From Streptomyces coelicoflavus (GTDB lineage Bacteria > Actinomycetota > Actinomycetes > Streptomycetales > Streptomycetaceae): a stretch of DNA of 64,000 nt. A program made the translations under genes and the position numbers. Positions 52,011 to 61,441 of the stretch are shown piece by piece. Every line of letters starts with the position of its first letter. Position 1 is the stretch's first letter. The DNA lies in the NCBI RefSeq assembly GCF_003112555.1, contig NZ_BEWB01000021.1, positions 60,766 to 124,765 on the forward strand, written 5' to 3'. The notes under the pieces are model-generated. The model was not told the DNA's origin. It saw only the letters and a program-made list of their open reading frames with translations, and did no database searches.

Positions 52011-52219
52011 GCTCTCGGACTCGCGAACGGGCCGGGATCTGAGTGGCGGTGCCAGGGGGATGGCCCGATCGGGATCGGGCAACCGGAGCAGCATACAACG
52101 GCTGCTCCCGTACAACGAAACTACCACGGCAGCTCAGAGGGCCGCCCCGGCCCTCTTCCGGTGGGCCGGCGGCCCAAGGTCTACGCTGCCAGCCACGTCC
52201 GCACTCCAGGGAGGCGCAG

Positions 52220-53968
52220 GTGGCGCAGGTGCCGCAGAGGTTCTTCGACGCTCTGGCGGTGCGCACCTGGTGCGGTCTGTCGCTGCGCGCGCTGGGGCGG
52301 GCGCGCGAGGAGATCGACGCGATCAACGTCTATCCCGTCGCCGACGGGGACACCGGCACCAACCTCTACCTGACCGTCGAGTCGGCCTTCGCCGCGGTGG
52401 AGGCCGTCTTCGCGGCCCACGAGGTGGACGGGGCGGTCCGGGACGCGGGCGAGGGTGCCCGGGACGTGGACGAGGACACCGTCAACGCGGACGAGGGCGC
52501 CCTGAAGGCGGACGGCGGGCCCTCGCTGGCCGACGCCGTGGGCGCCATGGCGCACGGTGCGCTGATCGGCGCGCGGGGCAACTCCGGCACGATCCTCGCC
52601 CAGCTGCTGCGCGGCATGGCCCAGGTGCTCGCCGCCCGGGGTGACTCCGGCCACACCGAGGGCGCCGGACTGCGGCTGGCCCTGCGGCACGCCGCCGCGT
52701 CCGCCCGGCAGGCCGTGGCCCACCCGGTCGAGGGCACCGTCCTGACCGTGGCCTCGGCCGCCGCCGACGCGGCCGAAGAGGCCGAGGGCGGCTGCGCCGA
52801 GGTGGCCCGCGCCGCCTACGAGGGCGCCCGCGCGGCGCTCGTCGCCACTCCGGGCCAGCTGCCCGTCCTGGAGCGCGCCGGAGTGGTCGACGCGGGCGGC
52901 CACGGCCTGGTGACGGTCCTCGCGGCCCTGGTGGAGACGTTCACGGGCCGGGCGCCGGGGCCCGTCGCCGTGCCGCACGCGCGCGTGGAGCACGGCGGCG
53001 AGGGCCCCGCGGCGGGGGAGTGCGCCACGGAGGGCGACGAGAGCGGTCCCGCCTTCGAGGTGATCTACCTCCTGGAGGCCGAGGACGTGGCCGTGGCCCG
53101 GCTGCGGCAGCGGCTCGACGCCCTCGGGGACTCGCTCGTCGTGGTCGGCGGCGACGGCCTGTGGAACGTCCACGTGCACGTCGACGACGCGGGCGCCGCC
53201 GTCGAGGCGGGCGTCGAGGCCGGAAGGCCGTACCGGATCCGCATCACCCACTTCGGGCACGGCGACGCGCACACCGCCGGGACCGAGCGCCCGCCCCGCG
53301 AACGGACCCAGCGCGCCGTGGTGGCCGTCGTGCCGGGGGAGGGGCTGGCCGAGCTGTGCACGGAGGCCGGCGCGACCACCGTGCTCGCGCGCCCCGGGGA
53401 GCCGCCCGCGAGCGGCGAGCTGGTCCAGGCGGTCCGGCGGGCGCACGCGCGCGAGGTGGTCCTGCTGCCCAACGACGCCGAGCTGCGCCACACCGCCGCC
53501 GCGGCGGCCGAGCAGGCCCGTACCGAGGGCATCCGCGTCGCCCTCATCCCGACCCGTTCCGCGGTCCAGGGCATCGCCGCGCTCGCCGTGCACGAGCCCG
53601 AGCGGCGCTTCGACGAGGACGTGGTGGCGATGACCTCGGCGGCCGGCGCCACCCGCCACGCCGAGGTCACCGTCGCCGAACGCCAGTCCTGGACCACGGC
53701 GGGCATCTGCCAGGCCGGGGACGTGCTCGGCCTCATCGACGGAGACGTGGCCGTGATCGGCGCCGACGTCTCGGAGGTCGCCGCCACCGTCCTGGACCGC
53801 ATGCTGTCGGCCGGCGGCGAGCTGGTCACCCTCGTCCTCGGCGACGAGGCCCCGCAGGCCGTCGCCGACCGGCTGGAGGCCCGCGTCCGCGACGCCTACC
53901 TCGCCGTCGACACGGTGGTCTACCGGGGCGGCCGGCAGGGCGCGCTGCTGCTGGTCGGCGTGGAGTAG
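52220..53968 (+). CDS. DhaL/FakA-like kinase-domain protein
   Basis: A 582-aa protein. The N-terminal DhaL (DAK2) ATP-binding domain has DAINVYPVADGDTGTNLYLT near residue 40 and ARGNSGTILAQLLRGM near 120; the C-terminal half is the YloV/FakA-associated domain. FakA-type proteins phosphorylate fatty acids bound to DegV/FakB. GTG 52220 follows GGGAGG by five bases. It sits just before recG, an arrangement common in Gram-positives. The kinase activity is inferred from the family. Confidence 0.88.
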   Translation: MAQVPQRFFDALAVRTWCGLSLRALGRAREEIDAINVYPVADGDTGTNLYLTVESAFAAVEAVFAAHEVDGAVRDAGEGARDVDEDTVNADEGALKADGGPSLADAVGAMAHGALIGARGNSGTILAQLLRGMAQVLAARGDSGHTEGAGLRLALRHAAASARQAVAHPVEGTVLTVASAAADAAEEAEGGCAEVARAAYEGARAALVATPGQLPVLERAGVVDAGGHGLVTVLAALVETFTGRAPGPVAVPHARVEHGGEGPAAGECATEGDESGPAFEVIYLLEAEDVAVARLRQRLDALGDSLVVVGGDGLWNVHVHVDDAGAAVEAGVEAGRPYRIRITHFGHGDAHTAGTERPPRERTQRAVVAVVPGEGLAELCTEAGATTVLARPGEPPASGELVQAVRRAHAREVVLLPNDAELRHTAAAAAEQARTEGIRVALIPTRSAVQGIAALAVHEPERRFDEDVVAMTSAAGATRHAEVTVAERQSWTTAGICQAGDVLGLIDGDVAVIGADVSEVAATVLDRMLSAGGELVTLVLGDEAPQAVADRLEARVRDAYLAVDTVVYRGGRQGALLLVGVE

Positions 53969-54040
53969 GGCCGACCCCGGGCGGGGCGGGACGGGCCGGT
54001 ACGGCGCTCCCCTCGGCCGTTGTCAGTGACGTGGTGTGCA

Positions 54041-56260
54041 ATGGATCTCGTGCCCGCACTGCGAGAACCCCTGAAGAAGGTGCTCGGCCCCGCCACCGCG
54101 AAGGTGATGGCCGAGCACCTCGGCCTGCACACCGTCGGCGACCTCCTCCACCACTATCCCCGCAGATACGAGGAGCGCGGCCAGCTCACCCACCTCGCCG
54201 ACCTGCCCATGGACGAGCACGTCACCGTGGTCGCCCAGGTCGCCGACGCCCGGCTGCACACCTTCGCCTCGTCGAAGGCCCCGCGCGGCAAGGGGCAGCG
54301 CCTCGAGGTGACCATCACGGACGGCAGCGGCCGCCTCCAACTGGTCTTCTTCGGCCACGGAGTCCACAAACCCCACAAGGAACTCCTGCCGGGCACCCGC
54401 GCGATGTTCGCGGGCAAGGTCTCCGTCTTCAACCGCCGACTGCAACTGGCACACCCGGCATACGAGTTGCTGCGCGGCGACACCGACGGCGAGGAGACCG
54501 TCGAGTCCTGGGCGGGCGCCCTCATCCCCCTCTACCCGGCCACCGCCAAGCTGGAGTCCTGGAAGCTCGCCAAAGCGATCCAGACGGTGCTGCCCAGCGC
54601 CCAGGAGGCCGTCGACCCGCTCCCCGGCTCCCTGCGCGAGGGCCGGGGCCTGGTCTCCCTGCCCGAGGCCCTCCTCAAGATCCACCGCCCGCACACCAAG
54701 GCCGACATCGAGGACGCCCGCGCCCGCCTGAAGTGGGACGAGGCCTTCGTCCTCCAGATCGCCCTCGCCCGCCGCCGGCACGCCGAGACCCAGCTCCCCG
54801 CCGTCCCCAGGAAACCCAGCCCCGACGGCCTGCTCACCGCCTTCGACGACCGTCTCCCCTTCACCCTCACCGACGGCCAGCAGAAGGTCTCCCGGGAGAT
54901 CTTCGACGACCTCGCCACCGACCACCCCATGCACCGGCTGCTCCAGGGCGAGGTGGGCAGCGGCAAGACCCTGGTCGCCCTGCGCGCCATGCTCGCCGTC
55001 GTCGACTCCGGCGGGCAGGCCGTGATGCTGGCGCCCACCGAGGTGCTCGCCCAGCAGCACCACCGGTCGGTCGTCGAGATGATGGGCGAGCTGGCCGAGG
55101 GAGGCATGCTGGGCGGCGCCGAGCACGCCACCAAGGTGGTGCTGCTCACCGGCTCCATGGGCGCCGCCGCCCGCCGGCACGCCCTGCTGGACCTGGCCAC
55201 CGGCGAGGCGGGCATCGTCATCGGCACCCACGCGCTGATCGAGGACAAGGTCCAGTTCCACGACCTCGGCCTGGTCGTCGTCGACGAGCAGCACCGCTTC
55301 GGCGTCGAGCAGCGCGACGCCCTGCGCGGCAAGGGAAAGCAGCCCCCGCACCTGCTCGTCATGACCGCCACGCCCATCCCGCGCACCGTCGCCATGACCG
55401 TCTTCGGCGACCTGGAGACCTCCGTCCTGGACCAGCTGCCGGCCGGGCGGTCCCCGATCGCCAGCCACGTCGTCCCGGCCGCGGACAAACCCCACTTCCT
55501 CGCCCGCGCCTGGGAACGGGTCCGCGAGGAGGTCTCGAACGGCCACCAGGCGTACGTCGTCTGCCCCCGCATCGGCGACGAGGACGACGCCCCCAAGAAG
55601 GGCGCCAAGCAGTCCGGGCAGCCCCCGGAGGGCGACGCGGACAAGCGCCCCCCGCTCGCCGTCCTCGACGTCGCCGAGGGCCTCGCCAAGGGCCCGCTCC
55701 AAGGGCTCAAGGTGGAGGTGCTGCACGGCAGGATGCAGCCCGACGACAAGGACGCGGTCATGCGCCGCTTCGCCGCCGGGGAGACCGACGTCCTGGTCGC
55801 CACCACCGTCATCGAGGTCGGCGTCAACGTGCCCAACGCCACCGCGATGGTGATCATGGACGCCGACCGCTTCGGCGTCTCCCAGCTCCACCAACTGCGC
55901 GGCCGCGTCGGCCGTGGTTCCGCCCCCGGCCTGTGCCTGCTGGTCAGCGAGATGCCCGAGGCGAGCGCGGCCCGGCAGCGGCTGAACGCGGTCGCGAGCA
56001 CCCGCGACGGCTTCGAGCTCTCCCGCATCGACCTCGAACAGCGCCGCGAGGGCGACGTCCTCGGCCAGGCCCAGTCCGGCGCCCGCACCTCCCTGCGCGT
56101 CCTCGCCGTCATCGAGGACGAGGAGATCATCGCCGAGGCGAGACAGGAGGCGGCGGCCGTCGTCGCCGCCGACCCGGAGCTGACCGGCCTGCCCGGGCTG
56201 CGCACGGCCCTGGAGGCACTGCTGGACGACGAGCGGGAGCAGTACCTGGAGAAGGGCTGA
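54041..56260 (+). CDS. recG: ATP-dependent DNA helicase RecG
   Basis: A 739-aa superfamily 2 helicase that reverses stalled forks and branch-migrates junctions. It has an N-terminal wedge/OB domain (60-150), Walker A GEVGSGKT near residue 306, the DExH box VVDEQHRFG near 413, MTATPIPRT near 444 and C-terminal helicase motifs ATTVIEVGVNVPNA and QLRGRVGRG. The ATG 54041 lacks a good SD. Extra acidic/Lys insert GDEDDAPKKGAKQSGQPPEG near 515 is absent from E. coli RecG. Confidence 0.95.
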   Translation: MDLVPALREPLKKVLGPATAKVMAEHLGLHTVGDLLHHYPRRYEERGQLTHLADLPMDEHVTVVAQVADARLHTFASSKAPRGKGQRLEVTITDGSGRLQLVFFGHGVHKPHKELLPGTRAMFAGKVSVFNRRLQLAHPAYELLRGDTDGEETVESWAGALIPLYPATAKLESWKLAKAIQTVLPSAQEAVDPLPGSLREGRGLVSLPEALLKIHRPHTKADIEDARARLKWDEAFVLQIALARRRHAETQLPAVPRKPSPDGLLTAFDDRLPFTLTDGQQKVSREIFDDLATDHPMHRLLQGEVGSGKTLVALRAMLAVVDSGGQAVMLAPTEVLAQQHHRSVVEMMGELAEGGMLGGAEHATKVVLLTGSMGAAARRHALLDLATGEAGIVIGTHALIEDKVQFHDLGLVVVDEQHRFGVEQRDALRGKGKQPPHLLVMTATPIPRTVAMTVFGDLETSVLDQLPAGRSPIASHVVPAADKPHFLARAWERVREEVSNGHQAYVVCPRIGDEDDAPKKGAKQSGQPPEGDADKRPPLAVLDVAEGLAKGPLQGLKVEVLHGRMQPDDKDAVMRRFAAGETDVLVATTVIEVGVNVPNATAMVIMDADRFGVSQLHQLRGRVGRGSAPGLCLLVSEMPEASAARQRLNAVASTRDGFELSRIDLEQRREGDVLGQAQSGARTSLRVLAVIEDEEIIAEARQEAAAVVAADPELTGLPGLRTALEALLDDEREQYLEKG

Positions 56261-56315
56261 GAGACTGGCAACGGACACCGTCCGTCCACCCGAGCACACC
56301 GACAAGGACCCAGAA

Positions 56316-56903
56316 ATGACCCGCGTGATCGCCGGCAAGGCCGGCGGACGCCGCCTGGCCGTCCCGCCGGGAACCGGCACCCGCCCCACCTCCGACCGTG
56401 CGCGCGAGGGCCTGTTCTCCACCTGGCAGTCCCTGCTCGGGGGCCCGCTGGACGGCGAGCGGGTCCTCGACCTGTACGCGGGTTCCGGCGCCGTCGGCCT
56501 GGAGGCGCTCTCCCGCGGCGCCGGGCACGTCCTGCTCGTCGAGGCCGACGCCCGCGCTGCCCGCACGGTCCGGGAGAACGTCAAGAGCATCGGCCTGCCC
56601 GGCGCCGACGTCAGGGCGGGCAAAGCGGAACAGATCATCCGCACCCCGGCCCCGGCGGAGCCGTACGACGTGGTCTTCCTGGACCCGCCCTACGCCGTCT
56701 CCGACGACGATCTTCGGGAGATCCTGCTCACACTCCGCACGGAGGGGTGGCTCGCGACGGAAGTGCTCGTCACCGTGGAGCGCAGCACCAGAGGCGGCGA
56801 ATTCCGCTGGCCGGACGGCTTCGAAGCGATCCGGGCCCGTCGCTACGGCGAGGGAACGTTTTGGTACGGTCGCGCCGCCTCTACGTGCGAAGACGCACGA
56901 TGA
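56316..56903 (+). CDS. rsmD: 16S rRNA (guanine(966)-N(2))-methyltransferase
   Basis: A 195-aa SAM methyltransferase: MTRVIAGKAGGRRLAVPPGTGTRPTSDRAREGLF at the start, SAM motif VLDLYAGSGAVGLEALSRGA near residue 50, and catalytic FLDPPYA near residue 120. It lies between recG and coaD, a conserved neighbourhood. Confidence 0.94.
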   Translation: MTRVIAGKAGGRRLAVPPGTGTRPTSDRAREGLFSTWQSLLGGPLDGERVLDLYAGSGAVGLEALSRGAGHVLLVEADARAARTVRENVKSIGLPGADVRAGKAEQIIRTPAPAEPYDVVFLDPPYAVSDDDLREILLTLRTEGWLATEVLVTVERSTRGGEFRWPDGFEAIRARRYGEGTFWYGRAASTCEDAR

Positions 56904-56929
56904 CCGGACCGGAGAGCGAGGGAACTCAA

Positions 56930-57409
56930 GTGCGCCGTGCCGTCTGTCCCGGGTCATTCGACCCGATCCACAACGGACACCTCGACATCATCGCCCGTGC
57001 CTCCAGCCTCTACGACGAGGTCTACGTCGCGGTGATGATCAACCGGTCCAAGAAGAGCCTGTTCGAGATCGAGGAACGGATCGACCTCATCCGCCGGGTC
57101 ACCGCCGAGTACGGCAACGTCCGTGTGGAGTCCTTCCACGGCCTGCTCGTCGACTTCTGCAAGCAGCGCGAGATCCCGGCCATCGTCAAGGGCCTGCGCG
57201 CCGTCAGCGACTTCGACTACGAGCTGCAGATGGCCCAGATGAACAACGGCCTCTCCGGTGTGGAGACGCTCTTCGTCCCCACCAACCCCACCTACAGCTT
57301 CATGTCGTCCTCCCTGGTCAAGGAGGTCGCGACCTGGGGCGGAGACATCTCCCACCTGGTGCCGCCGCTGGTCCTCGAGGCCCTCACGGAGCGCCTGAGC
57401 AACCGCTGA
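56930..57409 (+). CDS. coaD: Phosphopantetheine adenylyltransferase
   Basis: A 159-aa nucleotidyltransferase of coenzyme A synthesis: CPGSFDPIHNGHLDII (nucleotide TxGH-type motif), KGLRAVSDFDYELQMAQMN near residue 87 and YSFMSSSLVKEVA near 122. GTG 56930 is chosen with GAGGGA upstream; ATG 56900 in the same frame would add ten residues. It follows rsmD by 26 bp and is probably co-transcribed. Confidence 0.95.
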   Translation: MRRAVCPGSFDPIHNGHLDIIARASSLYDEVYVAVMINRSKKSLFEIEERIDLIRRVTAEYGNVRVESFHGLLVDFCKQREIPAIVKGLRAVSDFDYELQMAQMNNGLSGVETLFVPTNPTYSFMSSSLVKEVATWGGDISHLVPPLVLEALTERLSNR

Positions 57410-57530
57410 CCGCACCGCCGCACAGCCCACGGAGACTGACAACCCGTCACCCGGTGTCCCCGGGACACCCTGGGGTCGTACAGTCGTCCCGTCCGTCTCC
57501 AACACAGCTGTAGAGAGTGGCGAGCACACG

Positions 57531-58673
57531 GTGGACGTGCAGAACAAGCTCGACGAGATCACCGCGATGGTCTCCGGCGCCCGCGCCATGCCCATGTCGG
57601 CCTCGTGCGTGGTCAACCGCGCCGAACTGCTCTCGATGCTGGAAGAGCTGCGCGCGGAGCTGCCCGGTTCCCTCGCCCAGGCCCAGGAGCTGATCGGCGA
57701 CCGTGAGCAGATGGTCGCCCAGGCCCGCCAGGAGGCCGACCGGATCATCGAGGGCGCGCACGCCGAACGCGGCACCCTGATCGCCGGCACCGAGGTCGCC
57801 CGCCGCTCCCAGGCCGAGGCCGACCGGATCCTCGCCGAGGCCCGCCAGGAGGCCGAGGAGGTCCGTGCCGAGGCCGACGACTACGTCGACTCCAAGCTCG
57901 CCAACTTCGAGGTCGTCCTCACCAAGACCCTCGGCTCCGTCGGCCGGGGCCGCGAGAAGCTCCTCGGCACCGGACCCGGCCTCGACGAGAACGGCTACGA
58001 GGACGAGGACGCCCCCGAGCGCAGCCACGACCCCGAGACCCTGCGCCGCGACGCCGACACCTACGTCGACACCAAGCTCGGCGCCTTCGAGGCCGTGCTG
58101 GCCAAGACGCTGGACGCGGTCGGCCGGGGCCGCCAGAAGCTGCACGGCCGGATCGCCACCGACGACCTCGGCGTCCTCGCCGACGACCTGACCACCGTCC
58201 AGCACTCCAGCGACGCCGACTACCTCGCCGACCTCGCGGGCCTCTCCGACGCCCCCGCTCCGGCCGTCGCCGAGCAGTCCCCGCAGCCCCGGTACGGCGA
58301 GCAGCAGCCCGCGGCGGCCCAGGTGCCCGCGCAGTCCGTGCCGGAGATGCCGGAGATGCCGGCCCAGGAACCGGCGTACGGCTACGCGCCGCAGCAGCAG
58401 CCCGACCCGTACGCGGCGTACCAGCAGGCCTACGACGGCGGACAGGACCCGTACGGCTACCAGCAGCAGGGCGCCGACCCGTACGCCTACCAGTACGACG
58501 GCGGGCAGCAGGCGTACGACGGACAGCAGGGCTACGCCCAGCCCCAGCAGCCGCCGCAGCCCCCGCACGCCCCGCAGGCCCAGCCGCAGGCGCTCGACGA
58601 GACCAGCCTCTTCGACACCAGCATGATCAGCGCCGAGCAGCTGAGGGCGTACGAACAGGGCCGCGGGCTCTAG
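57531..58673 (+). CDS. Coiled-coil protein with internal duplication and Gln/Tyr-rich tail
   Basis: A 380-aa cytoplasmic protein. Residues 1-60 are a conserved helical start, 60-120 a Glu/Ala/Arg-rich coiled coil, then two copies of the same segment: ADDYVDSKLANFEVVLTKTL (about 117) and ADTYVDTKLGAFEAVLAKTL (about 176). Residues 240-360 are Pro/Gln/Tyr-rich and probably disordered. Homologues are often labelled DivIVA-like or ATP-synthase-B-like because of the coiled coil; neither is proven. It has an SD-like GAGAGTGGCGAG before the GTG. Confidence 0.85.
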   Translation: MDVQNKLDEITAMVSGARAMPMSASCVVNRAELLSMLEELRAELPGSLAQAQELIGDREQMVAQARQEADRIIEGAHAERGTLIAGTEVARRSQAEADRILAEARQEAEEVRAEADDYVDSKLANFEVVLTKTLGSVGRGREKLLGTGPGLDENGYEDEDAPERSHDPETLRRDADTYVDTKLGAFEAVLAKTLDAVGRGRQKLHGRIATDDLGVLADDLTTVQHSSDADYLADLAGLSDAPAPAVAEQSPQPRYGEQQPAAAQVPAQSVPEMPEMPAQEPAYGYAPQQQPDPYAAYQQAYDGGQDPYGYQQQGADPYAYQYDGGQQAYDGQQGYAQPQQPPQPPHAPQAQPQALDETSLFDTSMISAEQLRAYEQGRGL

Positions 58674-58698
58674 GGGCGAGGGGGCCCCACCGCCCGGA

Positions 58699-58728
58699 TT
58701 GGGACGAGAGCGAATGGTCCAGTATCCT
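58699..58728 (+). promoter_or_regulatory. Promoter of the yceD-rpmF-rnc operon
   Basis: TTGGGA (58699-58704), 18-bp spacer, TATCCT (58723-58728), 89 bp before the first start codon. Confidence 0.65.
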
Positions 58729-58817
58729 GGCTCTTCGGTCGCGCGTACGTCCGCGATCGCCGCTGCCCGGGAACACCGAAGGGCGGCACCCCCCACCCAC
58801 GAAGGCCGAAAGCAGGA

Positions 58818-59471
58818 ATGGTTCTGAACGCGCGCCTCGACCACCGCGACCCCCTCGTGTTCGACACGCACGAGCTGGGACGGCGGCCCGGTGCGCTCCA
58901 GCGCCTGACCCGCACGGTCGACGCTCCCAGGGACTTCGGTCTCCAGGGAGTCATCGGAGTGCCGGAAGGCGCCCCGGTGGAACTCGATCTCCGGCTCGAG
59001 TCGGTCATGGAAGGGGTGCTCGTCACAGGCACCGCCCGTGCCAGGGCCCGGGGTGAGTGCGTAAGGTGTCTGGAGCCGCTCGAGCAGCAGCTCGAAGCGG
59101 ACTTCCAGGAGCTGTTCTCGTACCCTGACGCCGACGACCGTGGCCGCCCCGTGGCGGAACCGGGCGACGACGCCGAGGACGACGAGGACAGGTTCTTCGT
59201 CGAGGACGGACTGATCGGCCTCGAACCCGTGCTGCGCGACGCGGTGGTGCTCGCACTGCCGATGCAGCCGGTGTGCCAGGAAGACTGCCAGGGTCTGTGC
59301 TCCGAGTGCGGAGTGCGCCTGTCGGACGACCCGGACCACCACCACGACGCCGTCGACATTCGTTGGGCGGCATTGCAGGGACTCGCCGGTTCACTCGGAG
59401 ACGGCGAGAAGGACGAGATGAGCGGCGACGGGTCGGATTCCGCGGACGCCGCCGAGAAGCAGGAGAAGTAG
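58818..59471 (+). CDS. YceD (DUF177) family protein
   Basis: A 217-aa DUF177 protein with the paired cysteine motifs CVRCLEPLEQ near residue 81 and CQEDCQGLCSECG near 150, and an acidic C-terminal tail. YceD is almost always upstream of rpmF and is linked to 23S rRNA or ribosome assembly. It ends three bases before rpmF, so the two are co-translated. Confidence 0.92.
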   Translation: MVLNARLDHRDPLVFDTHELGRRPGALQRLTRTVDAPRDFGLQGVIGVPEGAPVELDLRLESVMEGVLVTGTARARARGECVRCLEPLEQQLEADFQELFSYPDADDRGRPVAEPGDDAEDDEDRFFVEDGLIGLEPVLRDAVVLALPMQPVCQEDCQGLCSECGVRLSDDPDHHHDAVDIRWAALQGLAGSLGDGEKDEMSGDGSDSADAAEKQEK

Positions 59472-59473
59472 CC

Positions 59474-59647
59474 GTGGCTGTTCCGAAGCGGAAGATGTCG
59501 CGCAGCAACACGCGCCACCGCCGGTCGCAGTGGAAGGCTGCGGTCCCCACCCTGGTTGCGTGCGAGCGCTGCCACGAGCCCAAGCTGCAGCACATCGCGT
59601 GCCCGGCTTGCGGCACTTACAACAAGCGCCAGGTCCTCGAGGTCTGA
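59474..59647 (+). CDS. rpmF: 50S ribosomal protein L32 (zinc-binding form)
   Basis: A 57-aa bL32: MAVPKRKMSRSNTRHRRSQW and cysteines C30/C33 and C43/C46 forming a zinc ribbon. The GTG start lies within the AGGAGAAGTAGCC end of yceD, whose AGGAG serves as SD. Confidence 0.96.
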   Translation: MAVPKRKMSRSNTRHRRSQWKAAVPTLVACERCHEPKLQHIACPACGTYNKRQVLEV

Positions 59648-59666
59648 GCGGCTGGTGAGAGGCACT

Positions 59667-60485
59667 GTGTCAGTCCCCAAGAAGGCGGAAGACGCCAAGG
59701 CGGACCCACCCGCCAAGAAGAAGGCGGACACCCAGGCCTCGTCCCACACGCTTCTGGAAGGGCGGCTCGGCTATCAGCTCGAGTCCGCCCTTCTGGTGCG
59801 TGCACTGACCCACCGTTCCTACGCGTACGAGAACGGCGGCCTGCCGACGAACGAGCGGCTGGAGTTCCTCGGGGACTCCGTGCTCGGCCTCGTCGTCACG
59901 GACACGCTGTACCGCACCCACCCCGACCTGCCCGAAGGCCAGCTGGCCAAGTTGCGGGCCGCGGTGGTCAACTCGCGTGCGCTGGCGGAGGTGGGCCGCG
60001 GGCTCGAACTCGGCTCCTTCATCCGGCTCGGCCGCGGTGAAGAGGGCACGGGCGGCCGGGACAAGGCGTCCATCCTCGCCGACACCCTCGAAGCGGTGAT
60101 CGGCGCGGTCTATCTCGACCAGGGCCTCGACGCGGCCTCCGAACTGGTGCACCGCCTGTTCGACCCGCTGATCGAGAAGTCCTCGAACCTCGGTGCCGGC
60201 CTGGACTGGAAGACCAGCCTCCAGGAACTCACCGCGACCGAAGGGCTCGGCGTCCCCGAGTACCTGGTCACGGAGACCGGCCCGGACCACGAGAAGACCT
60301 TCACTGCTGCCGCCCGCGTCGGAGGCGTCTCGTACGGCACCGGCACCGGCCGCAGCAAGAAGGAGGCGGAGCAGCAGGCCGCGGAATCCGCGTGGCGGTC
60401 CATCCGGGCCGCGGCGGACGAGCGCGCCAAGGCGACGGCCGACGCCGTCGACGCGGACCCCGACGAGGCGTCCGCCTCCGCCTGA
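59667..60485 (+). CDS. rnc: Ribonuclease III
   Basis: A 272-aa RNase III. A charged Lys-rich extension occupies residues 1-25; the signature NERLEFLGDSVL is near residue 60, the second metal site DTLEAVIGAVYLDQG near 135, and the dsRNA-binding domain 180-250 is followed by an Ala/Asp-rich tail. In S. coelicolor this is AbsB, a global regulator of antibiotic production through mRNA processing. GTG 59667 has GAGAGG five bases upstream; GTG 59655 would add four residues. Confidence 0.94.
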   Translation: MSVPKKAEDAKADPPAKKKADTQASSHTLLEGRLGYQLESALLVRALTHRSYAYENGGLPTNERLEFLGDSVLGLVVTDTLYRTHPDLPEGQLAKLRAAVVNSRALAEVGRGLELGSFIRLGRGEEGTGGRDKASILADTLEAVIGAVYLDQGLDAASELVHRLFDPLIEKSSNLGAGLDWKTSLQELTATEGLGVPEYLVTETGPDHEKTFTAAARVGGVSYGTGTGRSKKEAEQQAAESAWRSIRAAADERAKATADAVDADPDEASASA

Positions 60486-60502
60486 CCCACCTGTCGCACG
60501 GT

Positions 60503-60538
60503 CCGAACGCCCGCCCCGCCTCCGGGGCGGGCGTTCGG
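60503..60538 (+). terminator. Terminator between rnc and mutM
   Basis: A perfect 16-bp stem (60503-60518 with 60523-60538), loop CCTC. No T-run follows; mutM starts 42 bp on, so some read-through may occur. Confidence 0.82.
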
Positions 60539-60580
60539 CTCGTCGCCCGTCCACCAGCCCGGTCCACCCGAGGGGAAGCC

Positions 60581-61441
60581 ATGCCCGAGTTGCCCGAGGT
60601 AGAGGTCGTACGGCGCGGCCTGGAGCGCTGGGTCGCCCACCGGACCGTCGCGGACGCCGAGGTACTGCACCCGCGCGCGGTACGCCGGCACATCGCGGGA
60701 CCCGACGACTTCGCCCACCGCCTGGCGGGCCACCGCATCGGCACCCCCAGCCGCCGCGGCAAGTACCTGTGGCTGCCGCTGGAGGACACCGACCAGGCGG
60801 TCCTCGCCCACCTCGGCATGAGCGGCCAGCTCCTGGTCCAGCCGCACGAGACACCCGCCGAGAAGCACCTGCGCATCCGCGTCCGCTTCGCCGACGCCCT
60901 CGGCACCGAACTCCGCTTCGTCGACCAGCGCACCTTCGGCGGCCTCTCCCTGCACGACACGTCCGCCGACGGGCTGCCCGACGTCATCGCGCACATCGCC
61001 CGCGACCCGCTGGACCCCCTCTTCGACGACGAGGCGTTCCACCTCGCCCTGCGCCGCAAGCGCACCACGGTCAAACGGGCCCTGCTCGACCAGTCCCTGA
61101 TCAGTGGCGTCGGCAACATCTACGCCGACGAGGCCCTGTGGCGCGCCCGCCTGCACTACGAACGCCCCACGGCGACCCTCACCCGCCCCCGCACCACCGA
61201 ACTCCTCGGCCATGTCCGGGACGTGATGAACGCGGCCCTCGCCGTGGGCGGCACCAGCTTCGACAGCCTCTACGTCAACGTCAACGGCGAGTCCGGCTAC
61301 TTCGACCGGTCGCTCGACGCCTACGGCCGCGAGGGCCTGCCCTGCCGCCGCTGCGCCACCCCGATGCGCCGCCGGCCGTGGATGAACCGCTCCAGCTACT
61401 TCTGCCCGAAGTGCCAGCGGCCGCCGCGGCTCACACCGTAG
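60581..61441 (+). CDS. mutM: Formamidopyrimidine-DNA glycosylase
   Basis: A 286-aa DNA glycosylase/AP lyase removing 8-oxoguanine. It has the N-terminal PELPEVEVVRRGLE (catalytic Pro1/Glu2 after Met removal), the helix-two-turn-helix segment DQSLISGVGNIYADEALW near residue 168, and the C-terminal zinc finger CRRCATPMRRR...CPKCQ. AGGGGAAGCC precedes the ATG. Its end overlaps the convergent HxlR gene by 11 bp. Confidence 0.95.
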   Translation: MPELPEVEVVRRGLERWVAHRTVADAEVLHPRAVRRHIAGPDDFAHRLAGHRIGTPSRRGKYLWLPLEDTDQAVLAHLGMSGQLLVQPHETPAEKHLRIRVRFADALGTELRFVDQRTFGGLSLHDTSADGLPDVIAHIARDPLDPLFDDEAFHLALRRKRTTVKRALLDQSLISGVGNIYADEALWRARLHYERPTATLTRPRTTELLGHVRDVMNAALAVGGTSFDSLYVNVNGESGYFDRSLDAYGREGLPCRRCATPMRRRPWMNRSSYFCPKCQRPPRLTP

